DNA from: Forficula auricularia
Taxonomy: Eukaryota > Arthropoda > Insecta > Dermaptera > Forficulidae
DNA length: 64,000 nucleotides
Reading direction: 5' to 3'
Assembly: GCA_024734495.1 (NCBI GenBank)
Contig: JALMQS010000128.1
Coordinates: 17,601,079 to 17,665,078, forward strand
The notes beneath the pieces were generated by a model. It was given only the letters and a program-made list of their open reading frames with translations, did no database searches and was not told the origin of the DNA. The translations under genes were made by a program, and so were the position numbers. Of this stretch, positions 23,210-33,945 are shown piece after piece; position 1 is the stretch's first letter, and every line of letters begins with the position of its first letter.

Positions 23210-24080
23210 TTAATATAAGCTAAAATTATTAAAATAGGATATGGATTGAATCAATAAAAGGATTGGGGGATCAATTTTGAAAGGTAGTGCCACTTGTAAT
23301 TGGCCACTTCCATTCTCTTTAATACTAAATTGGAATTGTAACTCTGCATTTGAAATGCTATCTGCTGCATGGTCTGGCGTCGAATCCAAGTCCATCAGCT
23401 TTAAAACATTAGAATTAGCTGCTTCTAGTGTAGTTGCTGCATGAGCATTTTTATTATTAAATTGAAATCGTTTTGTATAATGCTTCGGCCTTTCCGAAGA
23501 CAATCCAACTAACGAGGTATTCTGTGCTACAAGATTTTGATCTTGACTTTTCCTAATGTCGTTTAGCATTAATTTTGAAAATAAATCTGCTCCTATTAGG
23601 ACTCCAGTGGTGTGGGGTGTATTAAACGTACCATCTGATAACGGTAACCCACTAATAAATTTAAAATTGACTTCTTTTTAAAGGGACTGAAGGTATAGTC
23701 AAATTTAGGCTGTTTACAACATAGAATGGTGCATCCAATTCATAGCTATCATCGACAATTGAACCGATTTTCAAATTTACTAAACCTTTAGATGAAGTTA
23801 CGTGTTGGCCCTTTAAACCTTTTACATTCAAAAGGGCGTTCTGTTTTTCTAAACCTAATTGATTAACAATTTCCTCTGAGATTAGAGAAATCTGGAAATT
23901 TCCGGTATCAATGAAAGCACGAATATGTACCTCACGTCCAGAAATGTCTTGTGTTTTGATGAGAGCTCGGCTTAATAACGTTGTGGATCCGTCCTCCACC
24001 CAGTGTCCTGATGTCTTGGAGGAAGACTTTGTGTCAGTTTGTTCTCCGGCCTTTTTATCCTCTGGGTCTTTTTGGACCAC
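23210..24080 (-). pseudogene. BEL/Pao protease and start of pol (broken)
   Basis: The frame 24080 to 23661 holds an aspartic protease of the kind found in BEL/Pao polyproteins. AFIDTG (active-site DTG) is followed by SLISEEIVNQLGL, the usual flap-side segment. A frameshift near 23661 separates it from the next frame (23569 to 23210). Upstream of that frame's first Met the same reading gives VLIGADLFSKLM, the conserved post-protease motif. The tail includes VALPFK, which corresponds to the segment just before RT. The split into two frames plus truncation makes it a pseudogene. The plus-strand frame at 23911 is its antisense shadow. Confidence 0.75.
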
Positions 24081-24099
24081 TCCGCCCTCCGATTTCAGT

Positions 24100-24340
24100 G
24101 AAGAGTTCGTTTTGAATTACTGCAAAAATGTAAAAGTGGAGACAGTTTAAAGCCGCAACGACAATTAAAGCGTTTACAATCGTTCACATAATGAGAAGGA
24201 GAAAAACATTTTTTACACAATTTGTTTTGATTTACAAACTTTGACCTTTCTTCTAAAGAAAGCTTTTAAATTACCTTTTCACATTGCCACAAGCCATGCT
24301 GTTTTAAACAAAGCTTGCAACTTAGGTCTTTTATTAGATG
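24100..24340 (-). pseudogene. Two gag CCHC zinc knuckles in different frames
   Basis: The minus strand around 24320-24280 reads CKLCLKQHGLWQC, a zinc knuckle with Cys-X2-Cys-X3-His-X4-Cys spacing. Around 24225-24180 it reads CKKCFSPSHYVNDC (Cys-X2-Cys-X4-His-X4-Cys), followed by a Cys/His-rich segment (CRCGFKL...LLHFC). Tandem knuckles before the protease are typical of BEL/Pao gag and serve RNA packaging. The first knuckle is out of frame with the upstream gag frame (24566-24279), marking a frameshift near 24300. Confidence 0.65.
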
Positions 24341-25320
24341 CATGTACATTTAAAGATTTTGCACTATTGCTTTCTTTAAATTGTACTTTTTGTTTGTTAA
24401 TATTAAAACTATGCGAATCTAAATAAGAATCTGCTTGTCTTTCTATGAAAATTAAAAGTGTGTCTAGACTCGGTATTTCGTCATGGTTTTCTAACGTGAG
24501 TAACCAGTCTGATGTACTTTTGCATCTAATTTGGAAGACACTAGTCTTACCAGTATGGGATTCCATTGATCAGTATTAATACTTAAATTTTTTAATTGTG
24601 CAATGGTTTGCCTAACCGTGCTGGTTAAACTTTGATAAAACCTTGAATTAGGAGATGTGATATTTTTAAATTTAATAATTTATCTATTAAATCAAAAAAA
24701 CAATTTTTCTATACTTATAATATTTACTTTCTAATAATTCAATGGCTACTTGGTAATTTTGATTAGTCAAATCTAAGTGCCTAATTAAGTTAAAGGTTCC
24801 TCAGTCAAAAAACTTTTTAAGTACTGAAGCTTTTGACATTGGCTGAGTGAATTATTTGAATTAATTGCTGCATCAAATTGATGTTTGAAAGCAGGATAAC
24901 GTGTGTATACACCATTAAATTTTCAACTCAATTTTTGGAAGATTTATGTGTATGTTTTTTTGGTTCAGAATCTTCTGAACTGGTTTCTGAATCATTTGAC
25001 GGTTTAGCAGTTTTTAATTTAGATAATTTATCTAAGAATTTAAGTTTAAGATTATTGAGCTCGCGTGAAGTTGTGGTAATTTCCGTAATTATCGGAATAA
25101 TGGTTGCTTCATTTTGTAACTCGTGCTCATAAATGTATTTTTAGCTATTATCTATGTCCAAAATGATTTGTGTTACTCTTTCTATACTATGGTTACAAGA
25201 ATCTGTAGAGCTAAATTCTTTTTCCGACATAAATTCTAAAAAGTCACTGCTCTTTAATTTTATTAAAGGCCCACTTGGCTACTTATTGTTTATTTGCTTC
25301 TCCAGAGTCATCTTGAGATA
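24279..25320 (-). pseudogene. BEL/Pao gag, broken
   Basis: From about 24895 to 24795 the minus strand encodes FKHQFDAAINSNNSLSQCQ and then KLQYLKSFL, the signature of BEL/Pao gag-type proteins (DUF1759-like: Phe-Asp...Leu-Ser...Lys-Leu-Gln-Tyr-Leu). The frame 24566-24279 continues with SDWLLTLENH and IPSLDTLLIFIERQADSYL, the C-terminal part of the same domain. Stops interrupt the middle (about 24600-24790) and the N-terminal part. The region presumed to bind LTR RNA lies upstream to 25320. The identification rests on motif spacing seen by eye. Confidence 0.65.
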
Positions 25321-25364
25321 TCTATTTTATAGCTATTTGTTTAATATAGTATTAGATTTGTCTT

Positions 25365-25507
25365 ATTAACGGTCGCCACCAAATTTATAACCAATTTTTC
25401 AAAATACTAATAACAAATTTGTTTTTGCCGAGAACTATTTGGGTGTTGGTTCAATCACGCAGTCGTTAGCTGATTGTGGGTTGGTCCTGTCACCAGGTCG
25501 CCAGATG
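25365..25507 (-). promoter_or_regulatory. Putative primer-binding site region (two TGGCGACC motifs)
   Basis: On the minus strand TGGCGACCTGGTGACAGG starts about two bases after the proposed LTR end (25508). A second TGGCGACC lies near 25378-25371. TGGCGACC directly after an LTR is a common primer-binding-site sequence in arthropod LTR retroelements. Two copies 130 bp apart could mean a duplication of the leader or that one is chance. Confidence 0.4.
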
Positions 25508-26893
25508 TTTGGGGGTCGGGATTCTTAAAGGCCAATTAATTTTTCAATCAATTGACTAATATCGAAGAACGTGTTTACACCTAAATGGACTTGCTTCCGC
25601 GAAGTCTAGCTCAGAACGCTTTGGTTGATGCAAACAGATTCTTGGATATCAACCCCTTTGCTAAGAAGAGGATGTATACCGGGCCAGGAAGCGTTAGTGA
25701 AAAACCACCTTAATAGCGCTTCGCATCAAAAGACTTCAAAAAAAGGAACCGTTAAATGAATTGGTATGACCTGAGTTCGAATAATGTGCTAGTAATCAAA
25801 ACTACTTTGAAAAATGGTAAATGTTCTGGAAAATATTCTTCTTTTTTAAAGTTCAAATAAATAGTAATTTTGTTTTTAATAATAGTAATTAAAAACAGGA
25901 TTGGTTATTAAACAAAGTAAAATATATATCTCAAAAGATGGAAGACTCCTTATTATTTCTTATTTTTAAATATGGCGGAGGAAGCAATATAAAACTCAAA
26001 TTTAATATTTAAACAAAATAACAACTTTTTATTTCTTTTAATAAATCAGCAGTGGAAAAATATCAAATGCACATGTTATAGTAACATTATGTTTATAAAA
26101 TAAATACAGTTTTATATAATTAATATATTAATTGTAACATAGCAATATTCCATAAATTAATTGATAATTATATCAATTGAGTAATACAACTCTGAATTAA
26201 AGAGTGAATTATTTTCAATATAATAGAAAAATATTTCTAATATTTAATGATTAATATATAAACAGTTTTACAAATAATTATAAAACTACTTAGCTTGTTT
26301 TTTTCAACACGATTGTTCCAAAAGAAATTATTTTTCGTCAATTGAAAACGGCTGAAGCCTTTCTCTTAAGAGGATGTATCCCGTCCTTGTTCCACACACT
26401 AAAATCTTGCATTAGTTGGAAACAAAGCAATTGAGAAATCGCTTTTCTCTGGAGTTCCTTTAGACCCGTCAATTCGAGTTGATAATTAGCGTATAATTAA
26501 TCAAACAAGATATTTAAAGATGGCGGATTAACACCAGCGTGGGTGAGAAAAAACGCAACGAACCAGCTACTGTATACGAGCTGTTCAAAATGGCCTCGCA
26601 AGGCAATGAAGATCTTTCTCGCTAAAAAAGCAAAAGAACAGCATCCTATGGGTCCGACCAGTGTAAGAGGAAGGACACAACGAACCAGCCACTGTATAAT
26701 GGGCTGTTCAATGGCCGCCCGCAGGCAATAAAGTTCTCTCTCGCTTAACAAGACGAGCAGAGCAACCCGAGTTCGGTCTACATAAAGGCAGAGCGTAAAA
26801 ACCAACTGAGCTCGCCCGGTTTCACTAGCTGTGAAGAGGGCCCAGACGGTCACGTGATCAAAACTAGGATTTTGATTGGTGAACGTCACATTT
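25508..26893 (-). repeat. Probable 5' LTR of the BEL/Pao element
   Basis: The plus strand runs from TGTTTGGGGG to ...AACGTCACA, so the minus strand has TGT...ACA ends, the usual LTR borders. It sits exactly where a 5' LTR should be, next to the primer-site motif. Its length, about 1.39 kb, is long but possible. No second LTR is present for comparison, so the outer border at 26893 is tentative. The 130-codon frame at 26889-26497 lies in it and has no recognisable domain. Confidence 0.4.
26553..26760. repeat. 122-bp tandem duplication in the LTR
   Basis: Two direct units start at 26553 and 26675 (period 122). Each has 'acaacgaaccagc-actgtata', 'gctgttcaa-atggcc' and 'tctctcgct' in the same order. 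Their position near the outer end of the LTR is where U3 promoter/enhancer repeats occur in LTR elements; that function is inference. Confidence 0.6.
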
Positions 26894-27289
26894 TATGACT
26901 GTATTTTTGTTCTCTCCGAAAGGCTTGCTTAACAGCGACTGGAATTCGTATTTTTTCTCTAAATAAATTTCCTTTTGAAACGACAAAGTATTGAATTACT
27001 GCCAGTATAATTAATTTTTTGATTGAAAAGATATCAGTTTTGTTGTGAAATTGAATCTTTTCTAGAGATATTTTAAATAAAGATATTAAAATATCCTTTA
27101 CAATAGGAAAATGAAAACAAATTTCTATAATATTTTTTTGATAAATTGAAAACTTAAAACTATTTGAATTAATTTTAATTAAATTAATTAACATAAAAAA
27201 AAAGGCTGAAAACTCTTAAGTTTGAACATACACCTTAAACAAAATTTTGTTTTTAATTAAAAATTTTATTCAATATCAGCTCAGTGAAT
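26894..27289. other. No gene seen
   Basis: AT-rich; the 102-codon minus frame is Ile/Lys-rich with no domain. Confidence 0.45.
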
Positions 27290-27376
27290 TTAAATAATAT
27301 CTGAATTTTTTTGCGGACCATTAAAATTACGTCACAGACCACCTGTCGTCTGCGGATCAAAGATTGCTGACACCTG
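27290..27376 (-). mobile_element. hAT-type element end
   Basis: The right border reads GCTGACACCTG; on the minus strand it begins CAGGTGTCAGCAATCTTTGA followed by TCCGCAGAC, a hAT-like terminus of the 'CAG-GTG' class. A related string 'gcggaccattaaa' lies 60 bp inside. No left end was found nearby. Confidence 0.45.
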
Positions 27377-27419
27377 ATTTACTATATATGACTTGGTCTA
27401 AATTCTATTATTGCTTGAA

Positions 27420-27468
27420 AAAGGCCTCTGAATTAGACGCCGAAACTCACCAAGAGTGGTTGTGTAAC
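27420..27468 (+). ncRNA. Degenerate hammerhead-like motif
   Basis: TTGAAAA is followed by an extra A and a strong stem GGCCTCT/AGACGCC (six of seven pairs, five-base loop), then GAAACTCA. The arrangement is that of a hammerhead core, but two positions of CTGANGA differ and the NUH triplet is altered, so it should be inactive. It may be a remnant of the same kind of element as at 17 kb. Confidence 0.3.
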
Positions 27469-27469
27469 A

Positions 27470-28541
27470 AAGAATATTATACTCCTGTTCATCGATTTGA
27501 CTACTAGTCTCAACAAGTTAATGTTGTACATATCTACCTACGTCATAAATAAACCAAGAAAAGTTTAAGAAATTTTCTGATTTTCCCATGGGCTGTCCAC
27601 TTTGAAAGTATTTTCTCAACTCATCTAATTAATAGCTAGCTCATTAAAATAACAATCCAGATCATATTCAGAAGTGGACAAACCATTTCTAAATATAATC
27701 ACATGATTAGATCAAATATTGATTTATTATGCGCTTCAATATTATATTCCATTTAATTGTACTGGTCATGTTATCTTGTTATACAAATAATACCCGATTT
27801 TGGATTTCCCGACAGATAAGCCAAATCGGCTTATTGTTTTTCAGATTCCATATTCAAGTTATAAATAAAAGACGTAATTGCTAATCAACGATCAATGTTT
27901 GAGCAATCAAGTGCGATTGACAGGCCATGTCCGAAATTAGTAAAAATATGCAAATATCTTTACAAATTTAAATCCAATTCGATATCTAGCTACGCGTATA
28001 TTTCATCGAGATAGATGCTTAATGGAAATCAATTCACACGGAATATTAAAATGCCTGAGTAGACTTAGAAAAGATATAAAAAGCATTTTTCTGTTTTTAT
28101 TTTTTTTTTTCGGTAATCTATTTTAATTGGACTTTAGAATAACTCTCGTAGAGGGTATTTTAAAATAATTAAAATACAATAAACAAGAATTCGTTAAAAA
28201 AAATACTCTAAATCGAAGAGATAATTCAATTATCCAATTTATTTTCACACATGTTGCGCATAAAAACAATACATATTGATTTAAACCCGACTTTTTGCTC
28301 TCATACATAGATTGTATAGAATAGAATAATTAATTTAACACAGTCAATAGACAAACCGCGTTTTAAAAATTGACAGGAATACAATCAGAGAAGATGTTTA
28401 GATTGATATATTTAATTATAAGATATGCTGTCTGTTCGTTCTGCTTATCAAGTCATATTTATTTAAAAAAATATTATATCTATCTGGTCAGCAGGTTTCC
28501 TTGACATAATTTTGGCAAAAATTAAATATGTATTTCTATTA
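27470..28541. other. No gene seen
   Basis: AT-rich; no supported feature. Confidence 0.5.
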
Positions 28542-29031
28542 CAGTCGACTCTTGATAATTCGAACCTCGATAATTCGAATTTTTCGATAATTCGAACTTT
28601 TCAGTTGTTAACTTCGGTAATTCGAAAAAATGTTGTGTATTTTGATACACTGGATAACTCGAAATCCTTTTCGTAACAAGAGAGGGAGAGAACGTTCTAT
28701 AATTCGAACTAGGCCACTTCCCCTCTTTATAATTCGATTTTTTTCCTAGCAATGTTATCTATTGCAATGTTGATACATATACTAGTATAATTTGTTTGTT
28801 CTTTTTTGCCGTTTTCATAATTTTTTCTTTTTTACTTGAGGCTACATATAAAATTTATGTAAGCTCATACATATTTTAAAAAATATAATAAAAACTCTTA
28901 ATAATTCGAATTTTTTTCTTTCCTCTTGATAATTCAAACTTATTGATAATACGATGTCTCGAAAATTAAAAATTTTCTTGGAGTCTTCCAAGTCCTAGTC
29001 CCTTGGATTTCAAATTATCGAGAGTCGAATG
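28542..29031. mobile_element. Pogo/Tigger-type MITE, copy 1
   Basis: 490 bp flanked by TA on both sides (28540-28541, 29032-29033). The left terminus is CAGTCGACTCTTGATAATTC and the right, on the minus strand, CATTCGACTCTCGATAATTT. Many extra copies of 'ATAATTCGAA' sit near the ends. TIRs of the form CAGTCGACTCTCGATAATTCG with TA target sites are characteristic of pogo-like Tc1/mariner elements. No transposase remains, so it is non-autonomous. A second, 5'-truncated copy lies at 36838-37339. Confidence 0.75.
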
Positions 29032-29328
29032 TATCTGTAGAATAACCATAGGTGTTCTGAAAAATTCATTACACCAAATTTCATCGCTAGATTGAACAAA
29101 AAATTAGATTAATCGTAGGGTAAAAGAATGTTACAGGTTCTTCTTCATGACTTTTCCCTACCATCACAATTGAGAAAAAAAATTCACTCTTATTCAGCTG
29201 GGAAAATAATCTTCTTCTTGGATTCTTGTGTTATCGTTAGTATTGGAATTGAGACAGACACACACACGTACAGGGAGGACAGAAAAAGCATGAATGTAAC
29301 TATTAATAATTGAATTATTAAAAAAAAA

Positions 29329-29422
29329 ATTGAAGGAGACAATGAAAGAGTGTAGTCTCGTTATAAATAAATAAAATTTATACTTCCAGCAGAAGACACA
29401 CTCTTTTATTGTCTCCTTCAAT
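29329..29422. repeat. Small 25-bp-arm inverted repeat
   Basis: The arms 29329-29353 and 29398-29422 match at 24 of 25 positions (ATTGAAGGAGACAAT...), separated by 44 bp. No coding or known terminus; a compact foldback. Confidence 0.6.
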
Positions 29423-29974
29423 ATATAAAAATTTTGCTACTCTCTGCAAAAACTTTCATTTTAATTAAAAAAAAAAATTATTGTCCTTCTTAAACTTTTC
29501 TTAACCAAACTAAGTATACTTTTCTCGAATAGGTAGGCTAGTCACTAAATAAAATGTCATCTTAAGGATGTTGTCAGTAGTTATTCTCTCTATCTCTCTC
29601 GTTGTTTTGGAATTTGACATCATCAAGATAAGACTAGGATAGGTTTGGTCGACAATTTACAAGCATCCCTATATAGTCTACTAAACGTGATTACTATTAT
29701 CATTTACATTTTCTATTTAACACACTCTTATTAATTATAACCATGAATTTTATAAGAAAATAATTTTCATATTTTGTAGACGACTGTATAAGTGTGCCTA
29801 TCGAGACTATTTGGAAAATATTAAGAAATTGATTTGATTAAAGATGTTAATTATTAAAAAGAGGGAGTTTTAATAAAAAGTATATTTACTGCAACGTTTT
29901 GATCTTTAATTTTCGAGTCTCCGAGCAGAGAGTTTTGAAAAAAAAAAGTTTTCAATTTTTCTGCTAATTCGTAT
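29423..29974. other. No gene seen
   Basis: AT-rich with T-tracts and a TC-rich run near 29585-29600. Confidence 0.45.
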
Positions 29975-30473
29975 TTAAGGTAGTTCTTTAACAAATCCAA
30001 AACAAGAAGTCTTCGAAACTTGGAATATATGTCAGTAAAAGCATAATAAACACACTGTTAAAATTTGAAAACGATTTACCTCACCAAACATGAAATAATT
30101 GCATTTAAAAAAGAAATTTTTTACATATGGTAGATTGGGAAAGGGTGGGAAAATGATCATTATTTTTTTTCACTGAAGGACTTTCACCATCTTCATGAAA
30201 AGCTAATATTTGTTAGAATAATATAATCGGAGTAACTTAAAAAAAATTGAAATTATTTACCTTGTAGTTTTGATAAAAAAAAAACAACATATTTGGGCGA
30301 TTATTTTTAGTGTAGGGGATATAAGAACAATGGCTTGGAAACGATCCATTCATAAGAGAATATAGTAGTGTGAGAAGTACAGTCACGTTAAAAATTTTAT
30401 CACCCTTCATATGTATAGAGTGGTTACGAAGTTAAGAATTTTTGTGTGGATTGTCGAGAAAAAACTAACTTAA
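29975..30473. mobile_element. TTAA-flanked MITE, copy 2
   Basis: 499 bp bounded by TTAA (29975-29978, 30470-30473). The ends are GGTAGTTCTTTAAC and, on the minus strand, GTTAGTTTTTTCTC. It is collinear with 5259-5788 along most of its length, in the same orientation, with scattered substitutions and a gap near the 3' end. Two copies with independent TTAA borders show that this is a mobile family rather than a local duplication. Confidence 0.7.
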
Positions 30474-31401
30474 ACTTTCGAAAATCGTACACTTGGGGTA
30501 AGTTCCAGCTTCAAATAGGTGTAATAAATATAATACACACTATTTTAGTATCCATACTCACGATAAAAGCTACGGCTAAGTGAAATTCTTTTCACTACAT
30601 TGAAAACAAGAAACTAGAGAGGATGAACATAGAAACCTGCGCCCTCCACTTAGCCAATGGGGACGCCTAGAGCTATGCAACCCGAAAGCCTGTTCAATTC
30701 AATCGCAAATTCACACGTCACGTTTACCCAGTGTGTTTTCATTTGGATTCATTTATCATAGTTTAAATTAAAAGTGCATTTTATAAAGTCACAGAGCATG
30801 CAATAAGTCATATAAATAATTGTTTTGATAAAATATTATTAAAGGAATTATTAACGGCTAAAAATTCGAATTCTTGAACTCTTATTAAACCCGCATATTT
30901 AAACTTAATAGATTAATTTAAGTAAATAAACTGATGTGGCCATCCACATGACTTTACCACACAACCTGTCCCCTCTCTTATATTTAATAATTTATAATCA
31001 TTTACTAAAGAATCCCTCCACCTGAATTTTAAACCCATTAACAATTTATCATATCTTTTCATAAATGAGAATTTTCTAATGTAAATCTCAAAGAGCTTTG
31101 TAAAGATAACGTACCTGATTACAAGGGGTAGTTTCAGTAATTCGCTGAGATCATTCAGGGGGTGGTTATATAGATCAAAATAAATAAAAAGTTAATATAA
31201 ATGTCCGGGAACGATTCTTTTACCATCTATCCTCCATTTTGTTATGTTTTTACTAAATAATTTATATCTCTGAAAAGGCTTGACCGATTGAGCTGTAATT
31301 TCGCAGAAAACTCATCAATGAAAAGAAGTTTGGAAAAAAAATCCATTTGATCCAATTATCCGCTTTAAAATGCCGGTTATTTTAAATTTTTAAATAAAAA
31401 T
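30474..31401. other. No gene seen
   Basis: A patch at 30610-30740 is less AT-rich and has CCAAT-like sequence, but no frame or splice structure is convincing. Confidence 0.45.
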
Positions 31402-31410
31402 ACTTAACTC

Positions 31411-31630
31411 AATGGGGAGTCGGGTTGTCCGAGCTGGCTAAGGCGCTGGTCCCGTTTCAACATCGTTGTTGACGATGTTCAAGCGGGAGACCCGGGTTCG
31501 ACCCTGGGTAGAATTTTCGACCGGCTAAAACTCGGCTCCCTCACTAACCCTACTAACAATTTACTGATGTGCTGCTGTTTAAATGGGCTTTGTTCCCGGT
31601 TACAATAAACGAATAAAAAACAAAAACAAA
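31411..31630 (+). mobile_element. tRNA-derived SINE, 220 bp (type S1)
   Basis: Flanked by exact 9-bp TSDs ACTTAACTC (31402-31410 and 31631-31639). The head resembles a class II tRNA (Leu/Ser type): GTTGTCCGAGCTGGCTAAGG holds the A box and GGGTTCGACCC the B box, with a long variable region between. The body carries GACCGGCTAAAACTCGGCTC, which matches the GACCGGCTATAATCTGATTC core of the SINEs at 54316 and 58089. It ends in an A-rich AACAAAAACAAAA tail. It is transcribed by pol III and moved by a LINE in trans, as for SINEs in general. Exact TSDs point to a fairly recent insertion. Confidence 0.85.
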
Positions 31631-31639
31631 ACTTAACTC

Positions 31640-33177
31640 TAAAACGAAAAGAATTGCCGCACCGATGAAATTCACAGCACATGATTTAAATTAATATCTT
31701 TGAATTAGAGAAAGCGTGGAGGATTCTTTAATGGGTCAGTAAGTCAAGTGAGTTAGTAAAGGTTGACTCTATTAAACGTTTTAATTCATCTTAGTTTAAA
31801 ATTATCGATACTCCGGTTGAAAGCAATGAGACAAATTTAATTTTAACTAAATATAATAAAATATAATATAATAAATAAATTAAATGTTATGTTATTCGTG
31901 TTTCTTTTGCTATTAATAATATATTGTTTAAGAAATAAATATTGAAGAATAATTTATCCTAATTAGAAACACACTTAAAACGATGATATTTATCCGGCAC
32001 ACTTTTTGAATATCAGAGGTTATTATTATCTATATTATTTTAAAAAGCCACCTTCTTGTAATAAGTATTTGGGTATAAATATAAAAAGTAATTGTGATCG
32101 AAACAAACGATCTGTTCAATAAAAAAGTAATTGCTTTTTAATAACAAATTAAAGGGATAATTGGGTGTGTTTTCTAGAAGATAAATTTTTTATGTGTTAT
32201 TTTAAAGCACTTCAATTTGGCAACCACTGATTTACATGCTTGAAAATAATCGCTAAGAGGGGAGGGTACTTTAGAAAATGGGCGGGAAATAAAAATAAAC
32301 ACTTGAGGGTGTTAATTTATCGTATTGGGAGCGTTACTCTTGAAAACAAACATGACGGAATTTCAATGGAAACGTTTTATTCTGCAGAATCTGTCAGTTT
32401 CATGTCCCCCCCTTCCCACCCTAAGTTATTATGAAACACACTAGACTCAGTGTCCTAGATAATTCCTGCCTCGAGGGGTTGTGCAAACTCTTCTAAGATC
32501 CACTTTAAAAATTGATAGGGGTTAATTAATTGAGTGCTTTTGATCCCAGATTCTCACAAATAGGCTGGCTGTCAGCTGGGATTGCGCCTCTAGGCTTTGA
32601 ACGTTCAGAGACGCCCAATTCCCTTTTAGTTACAGACACCACTGAGAGCAATGCAGTTCCGAAATTGATAATTTATTTAGGTTTAAGCATCGGATTAATC
32701 TATTTAGCGATTATTCAAGTAGAAAATAGACAAGATCATCAGAAATTTCCTTTGAAATTTACAAAAGATATTATCTTATCAAATAAAATTTAGATGGTCT
32801 TTCATTCTCACTTAATAGATAGATATTTTATAATTTTTCTATATCATTTTTGTAAAGAGTTAATTTTAATGCTGTTTTTAGAGTTCTAATTGGCTTTATA
32901 TGACACATTTCTGTTCTCCGCCGTCTATCAATTTTGCGATTCAGTAAATTCAATGAGCTTTTGTTTACAACTTAAAATAGTACCTAATTATTAGCAGTAG
33001 TTAATTAATTTTATAAACAAATGCATTTTCTCAGTCAGTCAATTCTATAAATAAGTGTTAATTTAATGTTAATCTCAAAAGGTATTTTCAATTTAGGTAA
33101 TATTCTGTAATTCACTATTAATTAACTGATTTTATAGACCATCAATAAGATAACAAATCATTTTATTAAATAACTAG
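31640..33177. other. No gene supported; 87-codon frame noted
   Basis: Mostly AT-rich. The frame 32530-32793 (plus) has a balanced N-terminal half, from about Gly-12 to Val-43, and a hydrophobic segment (LIIYLGLSIGLIYLAII), followed by a Lys-rich tail. No family is recognised and no splice context is clear, so I do not call it a gene. Confidence 0.4.
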
Positions 33178-33245
33178 GCTTCGGTGGGCTTCTTGCTAGT
33201 CAAGCTTCCTGGACCCCCTCCTCCTGGACCTCCCCCCTGGACCCT
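33178..33245. repeat. CTGGACC-rich repeat fragment
   Basis: 'cttcggtgggcttcttgcta' is followed by three CTGGACC units in CT-rich sequence. It resembles 19575-19640 (ttcggtggggctt ... cctggacc). A shared but unidentified repeat fragment. Confidence 0.35.
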
Positions 33246-33773
33246 CTTCTCCCCTGTAATTTGTGGTAAAACTAACAAATTTGAAAGAAATCATTCAATT
33301 TTTGTAGGAGAAAACAATTGCTAGCGTTTTAACAACTTATATAATAATGAACTTTTAGGTAAATTTGATTTCAACAACGAAGCTTACGGAGAATGCATCG
33401 CTTAGCCATACTAAAATTTAAGCGAAGCTTTTACCCTAATTGGTTAAATACAATTTATATTAAAAGTTATAAATTAAGTGCAATATTAATTTAATTTTGG
33501 TTGGTGAAATGAGGCAAAAGTATTTAATATCTATTTCCACTTAGTATTATTATTTTTAAATATATTAGAAGATATTTTCTTTTCGGAGAGAACTGGTAGA
33601 AATTTTAATTGATAAGTGATGGAAAGGCAGCCCAAGGATAGTAAAAAAACATTTCTCGAATAAAATAGATTTAATATGAAAAGTGTCTTATCTCTTTGAA
33701 AAAGTGGTAGGAATTTTTTTTTCAAAACAAGAACACCTTTCGGGTTTCATATCTGTATTTTAATTATATGAGA

Positions 33774-33945
33774 GGAGTCTAACCCGAGAGCTAACACGCT
33801 ATCCGGGTAGTTAGCTTAACCCTAAAGACGATGTATATATGTAAGTTGGAGGAAATTTGTCTTTAGTGTTAGGCTAACTGCCCGGATAGCGTGTTAGTGC
33901 TCGGGTTCGAGTCCTGAGGGAGCGAAACCTTCTGACATATAATAT
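33774..33945. repeat. tRNA-like foldback element (family F1)
   Basis: The inner arms 33791-33829 and 33859-33897 are inverted repeats with about three mismatches. The pairing continues outward, where AACCCGAG (33781-33788) pairs with CTCGGGTT (33900-33907). The right side reads CTCGGGTTCGAGTCC, then GAGGGAGCG, AAACC and TTCTGACATATAAT: a T-arm/B box followed by the shared F1 end. The arm itself (GGCTAACTGCCCGGATAGC) resembles the tRNA-like stretch at about 205-225 of the first F1 element. The palindrome therefore includes the tRNA-like body as well as its flank. Confidence 0.7.

Larger units (their letters stand above)
23210..25430 (-). mobile_element. Decayed BEL/Pao LTR retrotransposon, internal region
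   Basis: Read right to left, the minus strand has a primer-site-like TGGCGACC, gag, two CCHC zinc knuckles, an aspartic protease and the first part of pol, the order of BEL/Pao retroelements. Stops and frameshifts break every part. The sequence ends near 23210 around the segment that normally leads into reverse transcriptase. RT, RNase H, integrase and the second LTR are therefore absent: the copy is 3'-truncated. A probable 5' LTR follows at 25508-26893. The element cannot be autonomous. Confidence 0.8.

Noticed and set aside
23911..24150. Plus-strand protein within the BEL/Pao region
   Set aside because: It is antisense to the protease frame and its apparent composition is a reflection of that frame.
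26497..26889. 130-codon minus-strand gene
   Set aside because: It lies within the proposed LTR, overlaps the 122-bp tandem duplication and shows no domain.
31430..31512. Functional tRNA-Leu/Ser gene
   Set aside because: It has A and B boxes, but it lies inside a 220-bp unit with exact TSDs and an A-rich tail, and the acceptor stem does not pair; it is a SINE head.
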